Assembly: GCA_004335635.1 (NCBI GenBank)
Contig: QAXH01005595.1
Coordinates: 69,700-133,699, forward strand
From: Chloromonas sp. AAM2
Taxonomy: Eukaryota > Chlorophyta > Chlorophyceae > Chlamydomonadales > Chlamydomonadaceae
DNA length: 64,000 nt
Direction of reading: 5' to 3'
The notes below the pieces were generated by a model. That model was given only the letters and a program-made list of their open reading frames with translations, was not told the DNA's origin and made no database searches. Below are positions 35,709-45,731 of this stretch, piece by piece. Every line of letters starts with the position of its first letter. The first letter of the stretch is position 1. A program made the position numbers and the translations under genes.

Positions 35709-38005
35709 CTATGCCGAGTCTCCCTTGGGCACCTCCTTGTTGCACACAGGGCACACCTGCGGGCGTGAACAGGTGGAACACAGACTGGGCGTGCAGGAGG
35801 ATTGGGCAACCAGGAGAGGCACTGTTTATGGTTGGACACTCAATGGCGTGCTTCTTTCGATATGGCATGAGACTAGACTTGGCATGAAGTGACCACGTTT
35901 GCCCGGCCTGTGCTGCACTTGAGCACGGCGTGAATGTGCGCAAGGCGCAAACAACGGCAACACAAAAGGACTGAGTGGTCCCTCAGCTTTCAACCCAATC
36001 CCTTCCCAAAGCAACTTGTGTCCACGCATGGCCTGTTATCGCACACCGCTCTGTCCACTTGCCTTGTTGATTGCCAGCCACTGCGCCGCGCACTCCTGGT
36101 GGTACACATGGCGGCAGGGCAGCGGCGTCACCTCGTCATCGCCCTCAAACTCAACCTGGCAGATGCAGCACCTGCACCAGCAGTTGTATTGCCATTGTTA
36201 CTTGTATTTTGTTGGCTTGTTGCACTTAGCCTTGTAATTGACAGCACACGTGCATGTTTTGTAAGCCTGGCTATGTGCCAGTCTGATGTGGCACAAGTGA
36301 CGACCGAAAGGTGGCTGTCGCTCAGCACAGCTGAGTAAGGTGTGCAGAGGGGCCGAGGCAGGGGGGGTGGGGGTTCACCTGTCGCATGCGTGTGTGCTCT
36401 CTGCACGCGCTTGTGTGTAGGAGAGGACGGGCAGGGCGGCGATGGCTGCGGCCGGCAGGCCCTTGCTTACATGGCCCGCCACCTCGCCCAGGGTAGTGAG
36501 ATCCTGCACAAAACATACAGACAGTCCGCGTGTTTGTTGGAGGGTAGATTCTGATGTTCTAGTCTTGGCCAAGCAAAACATGCCTTTGGTCATGGTGGTC
36601 AGGCCCTGGACAACGAACACACCCACCCTGCAACAAAGTACACACAGCGTAGGTGGCGCTGGTTCTTACCTCCCTGCTGTGTCCATGAGCTGCTTGACCT
36701 GTCCTTCCCCATTACACCCTCTCGTTTTGTCCAACGGAAGTACGCATGTTCCTTCCCTATTCTTGACCTTGCCCTAGATCTAGGTACTGTATCCTTCTTT
36801 GCCCATCAGCTTGTTGACCTTTCCTTTTCCGAGGCTGCCTGGCCTTCTATTCCTCAACATTACAGACATGTCATCCTTCTTTAGGGGTGGTTCTTGCAGC
36901 ATGCTCTGGGCGACCGTAGCGATACTTGATGCACACACAGCCTGGGGCGTGAGAAGATAAACGAATAAATAGCGTGGTATACAGCCACCTGGACTGGGCT
37001 TCAATACGTACAGCCACAGTACATTGCCAGAGGCTGACGTGCGCACTGTGCAGTGTGTGTGGGCTAAGCATCAGCTTGCACTTGACACACCTCGTATCCC
37101 AGTGCCTCTGTGTCACCATCTTCTATCTCCTGATTCAGATTGTCCACGTCTGCAACGAGCATGCATGTGCACCAACAGTCAGCATGCAAGGGCATGCTGG
37201 AAGGAACTCAGTACCTGCCCTGCACGTGTTGACACTGATATGCATGCACGCATGGTTTGCAGCATGACTCATGCCAGAGTGCACGAGCCACACCATAGTG
37301 TCAGGTTACACTCAATGCTCCAACGTCCTGTAATAGACATGGCGGGCTCCAAACAATTGGTGTAAAGTGCATGGATGCTTCCGTGTAAATCACCATGCTG
37401 TGGCCATGTATAATGAAAGTCATGCGAGCACCCACCCAGTCCTTGCGCTGCGTACATCTGCCTCCAGTTCTCCATCTGCTCCTCATGCTGCAAACGGCGA
37501 GCAAACTCTTCATCCGTGAGGTTGTCAGGGTCCTCTGCCTGATCAGCAGCAGGTTGAGCTGGCTCCGCCTGGTGCCTGCAGTGTTTCATACAAGTTCAAG
37601 AGGCATGGCTGGATACGAATACATGGCACGAAGCCCCATGTATGACGTCATGCATGACGCCCCACTCACGCCACAAGCCTTGATGACTGGACTTGAAGAA
37701 GGTATAGCGCACGCTCTTGCTCTTGGAGAATCCTTGCCAACGCCAAGTCGTCGTCCTGCAAGAAGTGCTTTGTGTTGTGGCTAGTCCAGCTGTTGCGAAG
37801 GGTTTCTCGTTCATGCAAATCCCATCTCCACGCTCTGTTCCACGCATGGCTCGCTGACCTGCAAGTTTCGTTTTGGGCTTGTCGTTTCCGCAGGCTGCCT
37901 GTTGCCGGAGGCTGGCTTGCTGTGGCTACCCGGGCTTGTGGGGACGCCAGGGCTGGCCGGCATCGCGTCCTGTGCCACCTTGTCGCGAGGGGAGAAGATG
38001 TCCAT
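35709..38005 (-). CDS. BIG BROTHER-like RING-H2 E3 ubiquitin ligase
   Basis: Seven minus-strand exons keep phase: 38005-37859, 37755-37670, 37575-37436, 37149-37091, 36503-36379, 36171-36063, 35756-35709; 237 residues. The C-terminal RING-H2 (about 187-230) reads CCICQVEFEGDDEVTPLPC, RHVYHQECAAQWLAINK, VCPVCNKEV, nearly the plant BIG BROTHER pattern, where these ligases limit organ size by ubiquitinating growth regulators. Upstream LGYEDLTTLGEVAG..SKGLP also matches that family. Two DDDLALARILQEQE / LTDEEFARRLQHEEQ segments resemble the acidic Leu repeats seen N-terminal to such RINGs. The N-terminus is Ser/Pro-rich. The intron before the last exon is GC-AG with a canonical AAG/GCAAGT site. 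A 60-codon frame at 36942-36880 is skipped because direct joining restores YEDL. Confidence 0.88.
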
Positions 38006-40020
38006 TTGAGCGTCGGCAGTACCTGCAACCAGGACTGCTCCTTACCCACGCAATCAATACCCGCACAGCTGTCAGCGTCCAAGGCTCACGTGCGTGTCCA
38101 GGGTTGTTTCAGAGCCGTTGCAGCTCTGACGCCCTCAAATATTTCAGTAGCCCTGTTACAGTCTCAACATGAAAGGAGCAACGTGTGCCATCATGGTGCG
38201 CTGGCAGCAGATGATCAAGCCTTTTGCGGGCTTGCCCAGCGACAGTCACGCCTGACAGGGTACGCCAGGGTATGGTTGCCAGTTCTGGGACAGGTTTCAG
38301 GAACAACACTGGAGCCAGTGTGGCAACAGGGACACCGTGGAAACAAGGTTCATGCCAGAGTTGCAATTCCCACATGCGTTTCCATTGTCAGAGGGAGCGC
38401 CTCCAAAGAGAGAGGGCTGGAAACAGGCTGTGGGGCGTCTACGCGCGCAGCACACGAGCATGCTGAAGAGAGTCAGGCAACTGGAGCACTTGGTGGCGAC
38501 TTACATTACCGAGTTTTGAGGCCTAGACCCTGGCTGGACGTGTACCAGTTCAGACATCAACAACACACCTCAGTCTCACACCACACTGTTGCAGACAGAA
38601 TACCAACCATCTCAGGCGTCCACAGTACCCTGTTATCACACTGGCTCCAGTGCCATTCTTGGGAATTGAAATTGTCCCACAACTGGCAAACATCTTTTGT
38701 TTTTTTAGGGCTGGTAGAACTCATCAGGGCTGTTAAAGCTCATGCCTGCAGGGGATGCCTCCTCTTCTCAGCCCGTGGCTGTCAGTGAAAAGCAGCAAGG
38801 CGCATGACAGAACCTCGGGACTACCAGCGTGATGCATGCCTTGTCAAGGGTCTCTGTGACGGTGAGGCACCCGACCTGTCTTGCCACACTGTTGGTCTAT
38901 GGCAACTACTCATAGGCATTGTGGCATGCGTGCCTGTGAAGAGAGTTGTAGACCGCACCGATTGCCCGACAAAGCACAACTCTGAGTCAGCATCATATCA
39001 TAAAACCAATGAACTGTTTCAAGGAGGGAGTGCACACCAGGAAGTGCTGACGATTGCCAGCAACTGTTACTGCTACTCATGGTGCATGGGCCGCTTCATA
39101 CACCACGCTGCGAGCTTTCCGTTGCCATGATGAACTCCCTGTCAACTCTTCTGTCCAGCAGGTGAAGGCAGCAGATCAAAATCTCACAGCAGTGTGTAAT
39201 TAGGGCCAAAGAATAAAACGTTTCCCGCAGTCTGCATATATTCATCTCATCACCACTGCACGGTTCTGTTCAGTTGACTGTGTACTAACTGTGTGGCCAT
39301 GCCACTGCCCCAGTACATGGCCTCGGATGCATCTTTCAGCTTTTGGTCATTGAACAGTTCGGTGTATATAGCCAACGCGAAGAGGGCAATTGTTTGAAAC
39401 CCTGGCTGCAATCAAAAGCCTGGCTGCTGATGCACACCCTGATTTTCCCGTGGACATCTGCTTCTGCGCCTGCCCCTGCTTGGCACAACAGTAATACTCT
39501 CATCGCAAAGAAACAGCACTGTTAATTGAGAGCACAACAGTTCTTCAGGCGCAGCAAGCATAACAGCAACCAAGGGCCTGCAACCTCTTAAATAGCCAGA
39601 TCGGCCAAGCCACCGACAGGCAACTTCTTAAGGCTATCCATGACCTTCCATGGTCTGATGAATGTCTGAATACAACGTCTGCCAGATATACCGGGCCTGT
39701 CTGCTGACCAGGCTGGTAGTGTCAGGTGCCAAGCCAGCCTGGAATCTTCGGAGATGCTGATGCCATTGCCTTCAGTTTGCGTGTTCTCTGCTCAACACTC
39801 TGTGAGAGCAAGCAGCTCAGATACTCTGTAAGAGCAGCTTGATGATTTCCTCTGGAGGGGTTTCGATTGACTGCACATGGCACAGGCAACAACACACGCT
39901 TGAGCCAGAGTACTATGGCGGTTGGGATGTGTTGGAACCAGGCACTGTTAATGCTCTGCCAATGCACCAATCTAAGTTTACAAGTGATAACTTGCTAAGT
40001 TGCGTCTCATTTCAGCATGC
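38006..40020. other. Intergenic region, E3 ligase to mTERF gene
   Basis: Apart from the MITE-like element I see no supported gene. A TTACA (TGTAA on the minus strand) near 39977 may end the mTERF transcript. The E3 ligase promoter should lie just right of 38005. A long plus-strand frame at 37772-38788 is mostly shadow of the ligase exons and the repeat. Confidence 0.5.
38275..38692. mobile_element. MITE-like element with about 55-bp terminal inverted repeats (family A)
   Basis: The left end (38275-38327) reads GTTGCCAGTTCTGGGACA..CACTGGAGCCAGTGTGG. The right end (38636-38692) is its inverse, CACACTGGCTCCAGTG..TGTCCCACAACTGGCAAAC. The roughly 310-bp interior has no transposase; it contains a short open frame (about 38337-38519) ending ..LKRVRQLEHLVATYITEF. 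No clear target-site duplication was seen. Single family A ends elsewhere in the window suggest an old, fragmented family. Confidence 0.5.
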
Positions 40021-42679
40021 TCATTGCTCATGACCTGCATCATGCATTCTATGATTGAACGTGCCATGTGCAACCACGTTTTCAGGCTTTGTGCACGGGG
40101 CTTGTGGCATGCGGACAGGACAAGCCTGCAGCACGTTCAGGATCGATTGACGGTTCCGTGGCAAATTGGCAGCAAAGTATCTCTCAAGGAAGACGATGTC
40201 TTGCTTGTTTCAACATGGAAAATCTACCTGCAGGTATCCAGTTATCTTGCGGATGTTGTCCATGTGCAACCCGAGTAACGTGGGCCGACCCGCGATGGCA
40301 GCACCAACATCCTGTGGATGTGACAAAGAAGGAAATGCTTGCTTGACATGTGATCCAACAGGATGTACAAAAACCGGGATTTATTGCAAATACAGGTGCT
40401 GAAAAGCGTAGTACAGCAAACAAGCGGCATGAGGAAGGGTGGGAGACAAGGGGCAAGGACACATGTCTGGCATTGAGAACGACACGAGATAGGAGCTGCT
40501 TGTTTCATGTGCTTTGCCAATACTAATTCCAACCTTCAGACCCTGTGCACATCTGCAGGCATCACCCATCAACACTCATCACCCATCTGTATCTGAGAAA
40601 TGATTCATGTATCTGAACGCAGCACTGCACACACCTCCTCATAGCCCTCCAAGCATCACAGTACTTGCAAATCCATTTGTACCATCTACTGTACCATGCA
40701 GTGACGTGTACCCGCACAGGCCATGCTGTGTGTGCCATCCCAGCCGCTCACCTCAATGCCCAGGCCTGCCATGTAGCCCCAGAAGGGCTCCAAGCGCAGG
40801 TTCACGTCATAAGAGAGCACAGGCGGGTGCCCAGAGATGATCTGCAAGGTCAATGCCATGATCGCATCGGCTGACTTGCCTTCTGCCCAGCATTTGATGG
40901 TTGAGTGACGGAAAACAATGATCATGATTGCAAGACAGACCGCGCTAGGCCTGGTCCCCGGCTTGACTGAATGTCCCAAGAGTGGGCGCACCTGGCGGAA
41001 TCTGGATGACCTGCACAGCTGCTGCAGGTGCAATCCCAACCGAGTTCAGTTTACACACCCTGTTGGCTCTACTGAGGGGCGGCTGTGATGATGCAGGATG
41101 CCCCGACAAGGATGTGTGCCGCCAAGAGTTGTGTGCCATGAAGCTTTCCACACACCTTGATGACGTCTCCCTTGGACACTCCCTTGGTGAGGAAGAAGTC
41201 CACCACTGGCATCATATCCTTGTCAACATCAAGGGAGCGAGCCTGTGAGGCAACCGCAGACGTGCCAACATCTACCATGCAATGAGCAGGTGACCCATCG
41301 CATGGATGAGTTGACAGAATGAGCGCGATGATGTGAACACAGAAGGGCCGGCAAGGGTGTGTGGATTGACTGAACTGAGTGTGTTGTGTGGCTTGGCATT
41401 CCCGCTTGTGTCAGCAAAGGGCACAATGGAGACCATTGGTCATGCCTCCAATGCACAAGGTGGTGTAACTGTACACTCAGTGACTGGTGCTGTGTCAGCA
41501 CACCAGGCTTGGCTTTGCATGGCCTTGCACATGTCTTCAGCATTGAATGGCACCTGGTAGGTGCGCCAGAACACCCGTACAGCTAGCTTGACAACAGAAC
41601 AGGGATCAGGCCACGCACCGAGGCATTCTTGGATCTGTTGCCCCTGGCGTAGTCTATGAACAAGCTGTTGGGGTTCATGGCTATGTCCAGCACGCGGGAG
41701 ATCTCTGCAGCATGGGGCATTTGCCATGGATATGGAGTGGCGGTTGATGTACCAAGGCAACGTGGACCATCTTAAAATCTTATAACGTGTCCTTCAACAG
41801 TGCAAGGTCTTGGCTGAGAAAATTCAGCTGGATACTTCGGAACCTGGCGGTGAGGTTGCAGGCCAGCTTAGTACAGACAGGCAGCCAAGAGCTGGGTTAA
41901 TGATTATTCATTCCGGAAAGTCGTAGCTGCAGTGGTAGGCACACAGTACGCATTCTGTTTGCCACGCTCTGTGGTATGCTTTTCATAAAATTGCCTGTTC
42001 CGTGGCAAACTGTCACGCTTAGTCTGCTGTCCCGCTGCAAGGATTGCTTCCACCTACCCGCAGGGTTTGAAAAGCCTATTGTTTTGAGAAACGTTCCTCC
42101 TGTGGCATAGGCTGGGTCTACTGTGATGCCGCTCCTGGCTGCATGAGGCAGCGCAGCACAGCCACAAAAAAAGTGTGCAGAGTTTGTAATGAATGAAGAA
42201 ATTGTTTTGCTGATCATTACCTTAGTAAGCATGAGGACAGGAGGAACAAAGTATCAACAGAGCAAGCATGAGATTTAGAGGGTCAGTGCATGTGTGTGGC
42301 AGAGGGACAGTAGACGGCATGGGTGAGAGTGGCTGCAGGCCAGGTGGAGGTGTTAAGAAGTACGCAAAGGTTAAGAAGTACGCAAAGGTCTCTGGTGAAC
42401 AATGCGGTGCAGGCCCTTACCCATCTTCAGTGTCCTCATGGCTTCCTTCACATCCTCAGCACTTCCGCTGCTGGAAGCTGGAGTGGCACAGCAGACGGTT
42501 TGGCGTTGCCCCTTTGGGCCCAAGGCACGTCTGTATGTACCATGCTGAACCAGCACAACGTGTGGCTTTGCTGCTGGCAACCTAGGTAGCCGTGATTGTG
42601 TGGCAAGTACAGGCGTCATGTTGCTGCAGCCAGCTTGCACCGTGCAGCAGGCAGCATTCGTGGCTCTCGAGGCCAACAT
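40021..42679 (-). CDS. mTERF-domain protein, probably organelle-targeted (incomplete model)
   Basis: mTERF proteins bind nucleic acid in mitochondria or chloroplasts to control transcription, splicing or ribosome assembly. Secure minus-strand exons: 42679-42421, 42138-42058, 41704-41619, 41242-41156, 40841-40752, 40311-40228. The N-terminus (MLASRATNAACCTVQAG.., Ala/Arg/Ser-rich, few acids) looks like a transit peptide. Later exons show mTERF helical repeats: SLDVDKDMMPVVDFFLTKG, VSKGDVIK, IISGHPPVLSYDVNLRLEP, GRPTLLGLHMDNIRKITGYL. Less certain: a 30-nt exon at 41021-40992, the part between 42058 and 41704 (a 1-to-1 phase exon is needed; the protein-like stretch near 41868-41764 does not fit by phase), and the last exon, from about 40192 or 40124 to the stop at 40021. 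An earlier ATG at 42724 is possible. Confidence 0.72.
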
Positions 42680-42976
42680 GGCTTTGAAGTTTGTGGAGCC
42701 GGACAAGTTGCAACGCCTGTACAATCAACAACAAAACTGTCTTACACAGCAGCATTTGTCCGAATGGCAAGTACTCATGGCCCGTTTCACATGGGCGTGT
42801 CACATGCAGGCATGCCATGCAAGCTAAAACGGCACGCAGCTCCAAAGCATAAAGATTGATCAATTGTTGAGTGACTGGGGTATGCATAGGGAAAGCACGC
42901 TCATCTGATTGTAGAGGAGGCGGGCTTTTCGTCAACAAGGGCGCCAAGCGCAGGAGCAGGGGTAGCTGGGAGCAAG
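42680..42976. promoter_or_regulatory. Divergent promoter region, mTERF and SmB
   Basis: Only 297 bp separate the two start codons, so both 5' UTRs and promoters must share or overlap this stretch. No TATA or known motif was identified by eye. Confidence 0.5.
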
Positions 42977-45416
42977 ATGTCGCTCTCACGGACGTCCAAG
43001 CTGTTGCAGTTTGTGAACTATCGTGAGTAGCAGGCGACGGCGCAGCGTCAGCCCAGACAATGAGGCTGGCGCAACGAAACTTTGCGATGCCTGTCTATTT
43101 GCAGGTATGCGGGTCACGTTGACAGATAACAGACAGATTATTGGAAGGTAAGGCGAATGACAGTCGTCAAGCTCGAGCTGGCGACAGCGATGGCGCCATG
43201 ACCGGGCCTTAGATCATGGCTCTGACAACCCCGCTCCACCCGACCTACACGCAGGTTCATGGCTTTCGACCGGCACATGAATCTTGTGCTTGGTGACTCG
43301 GAGGAGTTCCGCCGGATACCAGCCAAGAAGGGGTCCGAAGAGGTCAGAACCGTGCATGGGGCACAGCGATCTGTGTACTGCGTTGCATGCTTCATGCCAT
43401 GGTCGTCCTGTTGCCATGTTCTGCACCGTCAAGGCCATGTGCATGGCACCATGTCTTTTGCAGAAGGAAGAACGGAGGGTTCTGGGATTGATGCTTCTCC
43501 GAGGAGAGGAGGTGGTGTCAATCACAATTGAGGGCCCACCTCCAGCTGACCATATCCGGGCAGAGACTGGCACCGGCTTGGTGAGTTAACCATGCATAAT
43601 CACTCATGCACTGTCTGTCAATGGCCTTCTCAGACTTTCCAGTCATGCATGATGTGTCATGGATGACTGCTGTCATGCAATTTGCAGGCAGGACCTGGTC
43701 GGGGTGCTCCAGCAGGACGCGGAATGCCAGTGACAGCTCCTGGGCAAGCACCAGCAGTGAGCTGCCTCACCCACATCATGCTTGCTCGACACGGCATGCA
43801 GCATACTGCATGCCTCGGAATCAGTCATTTGGGTCCTGCCCAGTCTGTGCAGCCATCAGCCATTGCTGTCTTTGCGTTCACCATGGGTGCTATCTTTTTC
43901 GTATTTTTATCATGGGCTGATGGGTTGACACTGTGATGACTGGATCAAATTAGCCGTTGCTGTCATTTGTACGCCAGTTTAATGCCAAATTAATGCTACA
44001 CGTCATGTACGTGTCTATCGTGTCATCAGCGGCTGACGGTTCGACATATCATGTCTGTCACTTGCAGGGATTGGGCGGCCCAGCACGAGGCGTGGGAGGT
44101 CCAGCTCCAGGCATGATGATGCCCCGCCCACAGGTCAGCACAGCATGGCGGTCAGCAGCTTTTGCATGGATAGACAGGCTCTCAGCTTGTGTTGTTGAAA
44201 TGCAGCATGGTGGGCGCTCATGGCAGGCAACTTAAAGCCATCAGCTGGGGCATGTGCACGTAACTATGCGTCAAGCGCGCGCAATTGCTGCAATTACAAC
44301 TTTGATAGGTCGGGAAGAACTGATGCTTGTTGCCAACAGGCTTATCATACATCGACAGCTGTACGATGCTTGTGGGCTCATGGGGCTGTTCAAAACATTC
44401 CACGCGCCTGCAGGTACAAGCACCCCCACAGTTGCGACCGGGCCAGGGGCCTATGCCAGGGGGGCCACCTCCCGGCATGCGCCCCGGTATGCCACCCCCA
44501 GGCATGCCACCCGGAATGCCTCCTGGAATGCGGCCTGGAAGTAAGTGGCCAGCAACAACTTTGTGTAGTCTTCATGCTCCAATATGCCAGCCAGAGCATG
44601 CACGGATTTGCTGCAGCTGCTATTCACGCTGGCGCCCACTTTATGGACTGCCTGGTGCAGCCTCACAGTTTATCTTCAGCTTGCGTCATCAAGTGAATGG
44701 ATTGCATGTGCAGTGCATGTGCTGATGCCTGCCTGCTGGTTCTCATCTCAAATGTCATTCAATGCAAACAATGCATGGTGACATCTACACTTGCCGTGCT
44801 GCACTGGAATCTGGACATGTCTGTCACATGATATGTCTTTGAGTGCTACATGCGCTGTTTGCTTTTCGTACAGTGCCGCCTCCTGGTATGCCACCACCTC
44901 ACATGATGAGGCCAGGCATGCCGCCACCCGGAATGATGCCACCCGGAATGATGCCTCCAGGGGTGAGAGAGAGTGTGCGTGTGTGTGTGTACATCTGCAT
45001 TGTCCCACAAGTGGAACAGGAGATGGCTTCAACATCAACCACGCATCTGAGCAAAAAGCGAGGAGTGGTAGATGCAGATGGCAGGAGTCATTGGCATGTG
45101 CATGTTACGAGGAGTCATGGTGTGTTTGTAAAGCCTGTAGTGTGGCTTACCGGTATACAAGTGCACCATACATGCTGGTGGGCTGAGCAACCCAACTACT
45201 GCCCAGTGCTGTTTGTGAGAACTGAAAAAGTTTGTGCTCAACTGTTGTGACACAATTCCTTTTTGTATGCACGTGCAGATGCGCCCTGGTATGGGGCCTC
45301 CAGGCATGCCACCGCCTGGTTTCCCTCCCGGCGGTTTCCCTCCCCGGCCCGGCATGCCACCAGGCATGATGCCACCTGGCATGCCACCACCAGGCATGCG
45401 CCCTCCTCCCCAGTGA
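42977..45416 (+). CDS. SNRPB: SmB spliceosomal core protein
   Basis: Subunit of the heptameric Sm ring on U1, U2, U4 and U5 snRNAs, needed for snRNP assembly and splicing. Nine exons, all in phase: 42977-43022, 43105-43147, 43255-43342, 43464-43580, 43688-43756, 44068-44133, 44414-44540, 44874-44962, 45279-45416; 260 residues. Sm1 motif: [20 protein letters not shown] then [12 protein letters not shown]. Sm2 motif: [20 protein letters not shown]. The insert [11 protein letters not shown] between them is typical of SmB. The tail is Gly/Arg/Pro/Met-rich, with [12 protein letters not shown] (candidate arginine methylation sites) and many PPGM(P/R)PG repeats that recruit WW or GYF-domain splicing factors. 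The tail is spread over five exons, each adding a block of repeats. A TGTAA lies 184 bp past the stop. Confidence 0.96.
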
Positions 45417-45599
45417 CCTGCTCCCTGATGAAGCGGCCACCCCGCAGCCTGACTACGTTACAGCCCGAGGCGTGCGCTTGACTTTGTTGTTGTGGTTGCG
45501 CGACGTTTTTGTGCTGCATGACATGGTTTGTTGACAAGTACTATGACAAACACGGCTGGCTGGCTGGACATGTGCCGGCTGTACAAAATCGAGCTACAC

Positions 45600-45604
45600 T
45601 GTAA
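45600..45604 (+). terminator. TGTAA polyadenylation signal, SmB
   Basis: TGTAA 184 bp after the SmB stop. It lies only about 130 bp before the first possible start of the next gene, so the two genes are tightly packed. Confidence 0.55.
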
Positions 45605-45731
45605 TTGCCTTGCTCTTCTGGCGTTGTGGGTTTATTGCGAGGCAGCGACTCTGACAGTTTCTTTCAAACGGTCGGGCACACACTTGCATGTGCATCCGCG
45701 CGAGCAAGACTACTTGTACAAGCCTGAGCAC

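Noticed and set aside
36880..36942. Extra exon in the E3 ligase gene
   Set aside because: Open and in phase, but skipping it restores the conserved YEDL..LGE junction.
37772..38788. 338-codon plus-strand frame
   Set aside because: Runs antisense to ligase exon 1 and then through the MITE-like element; no domain.
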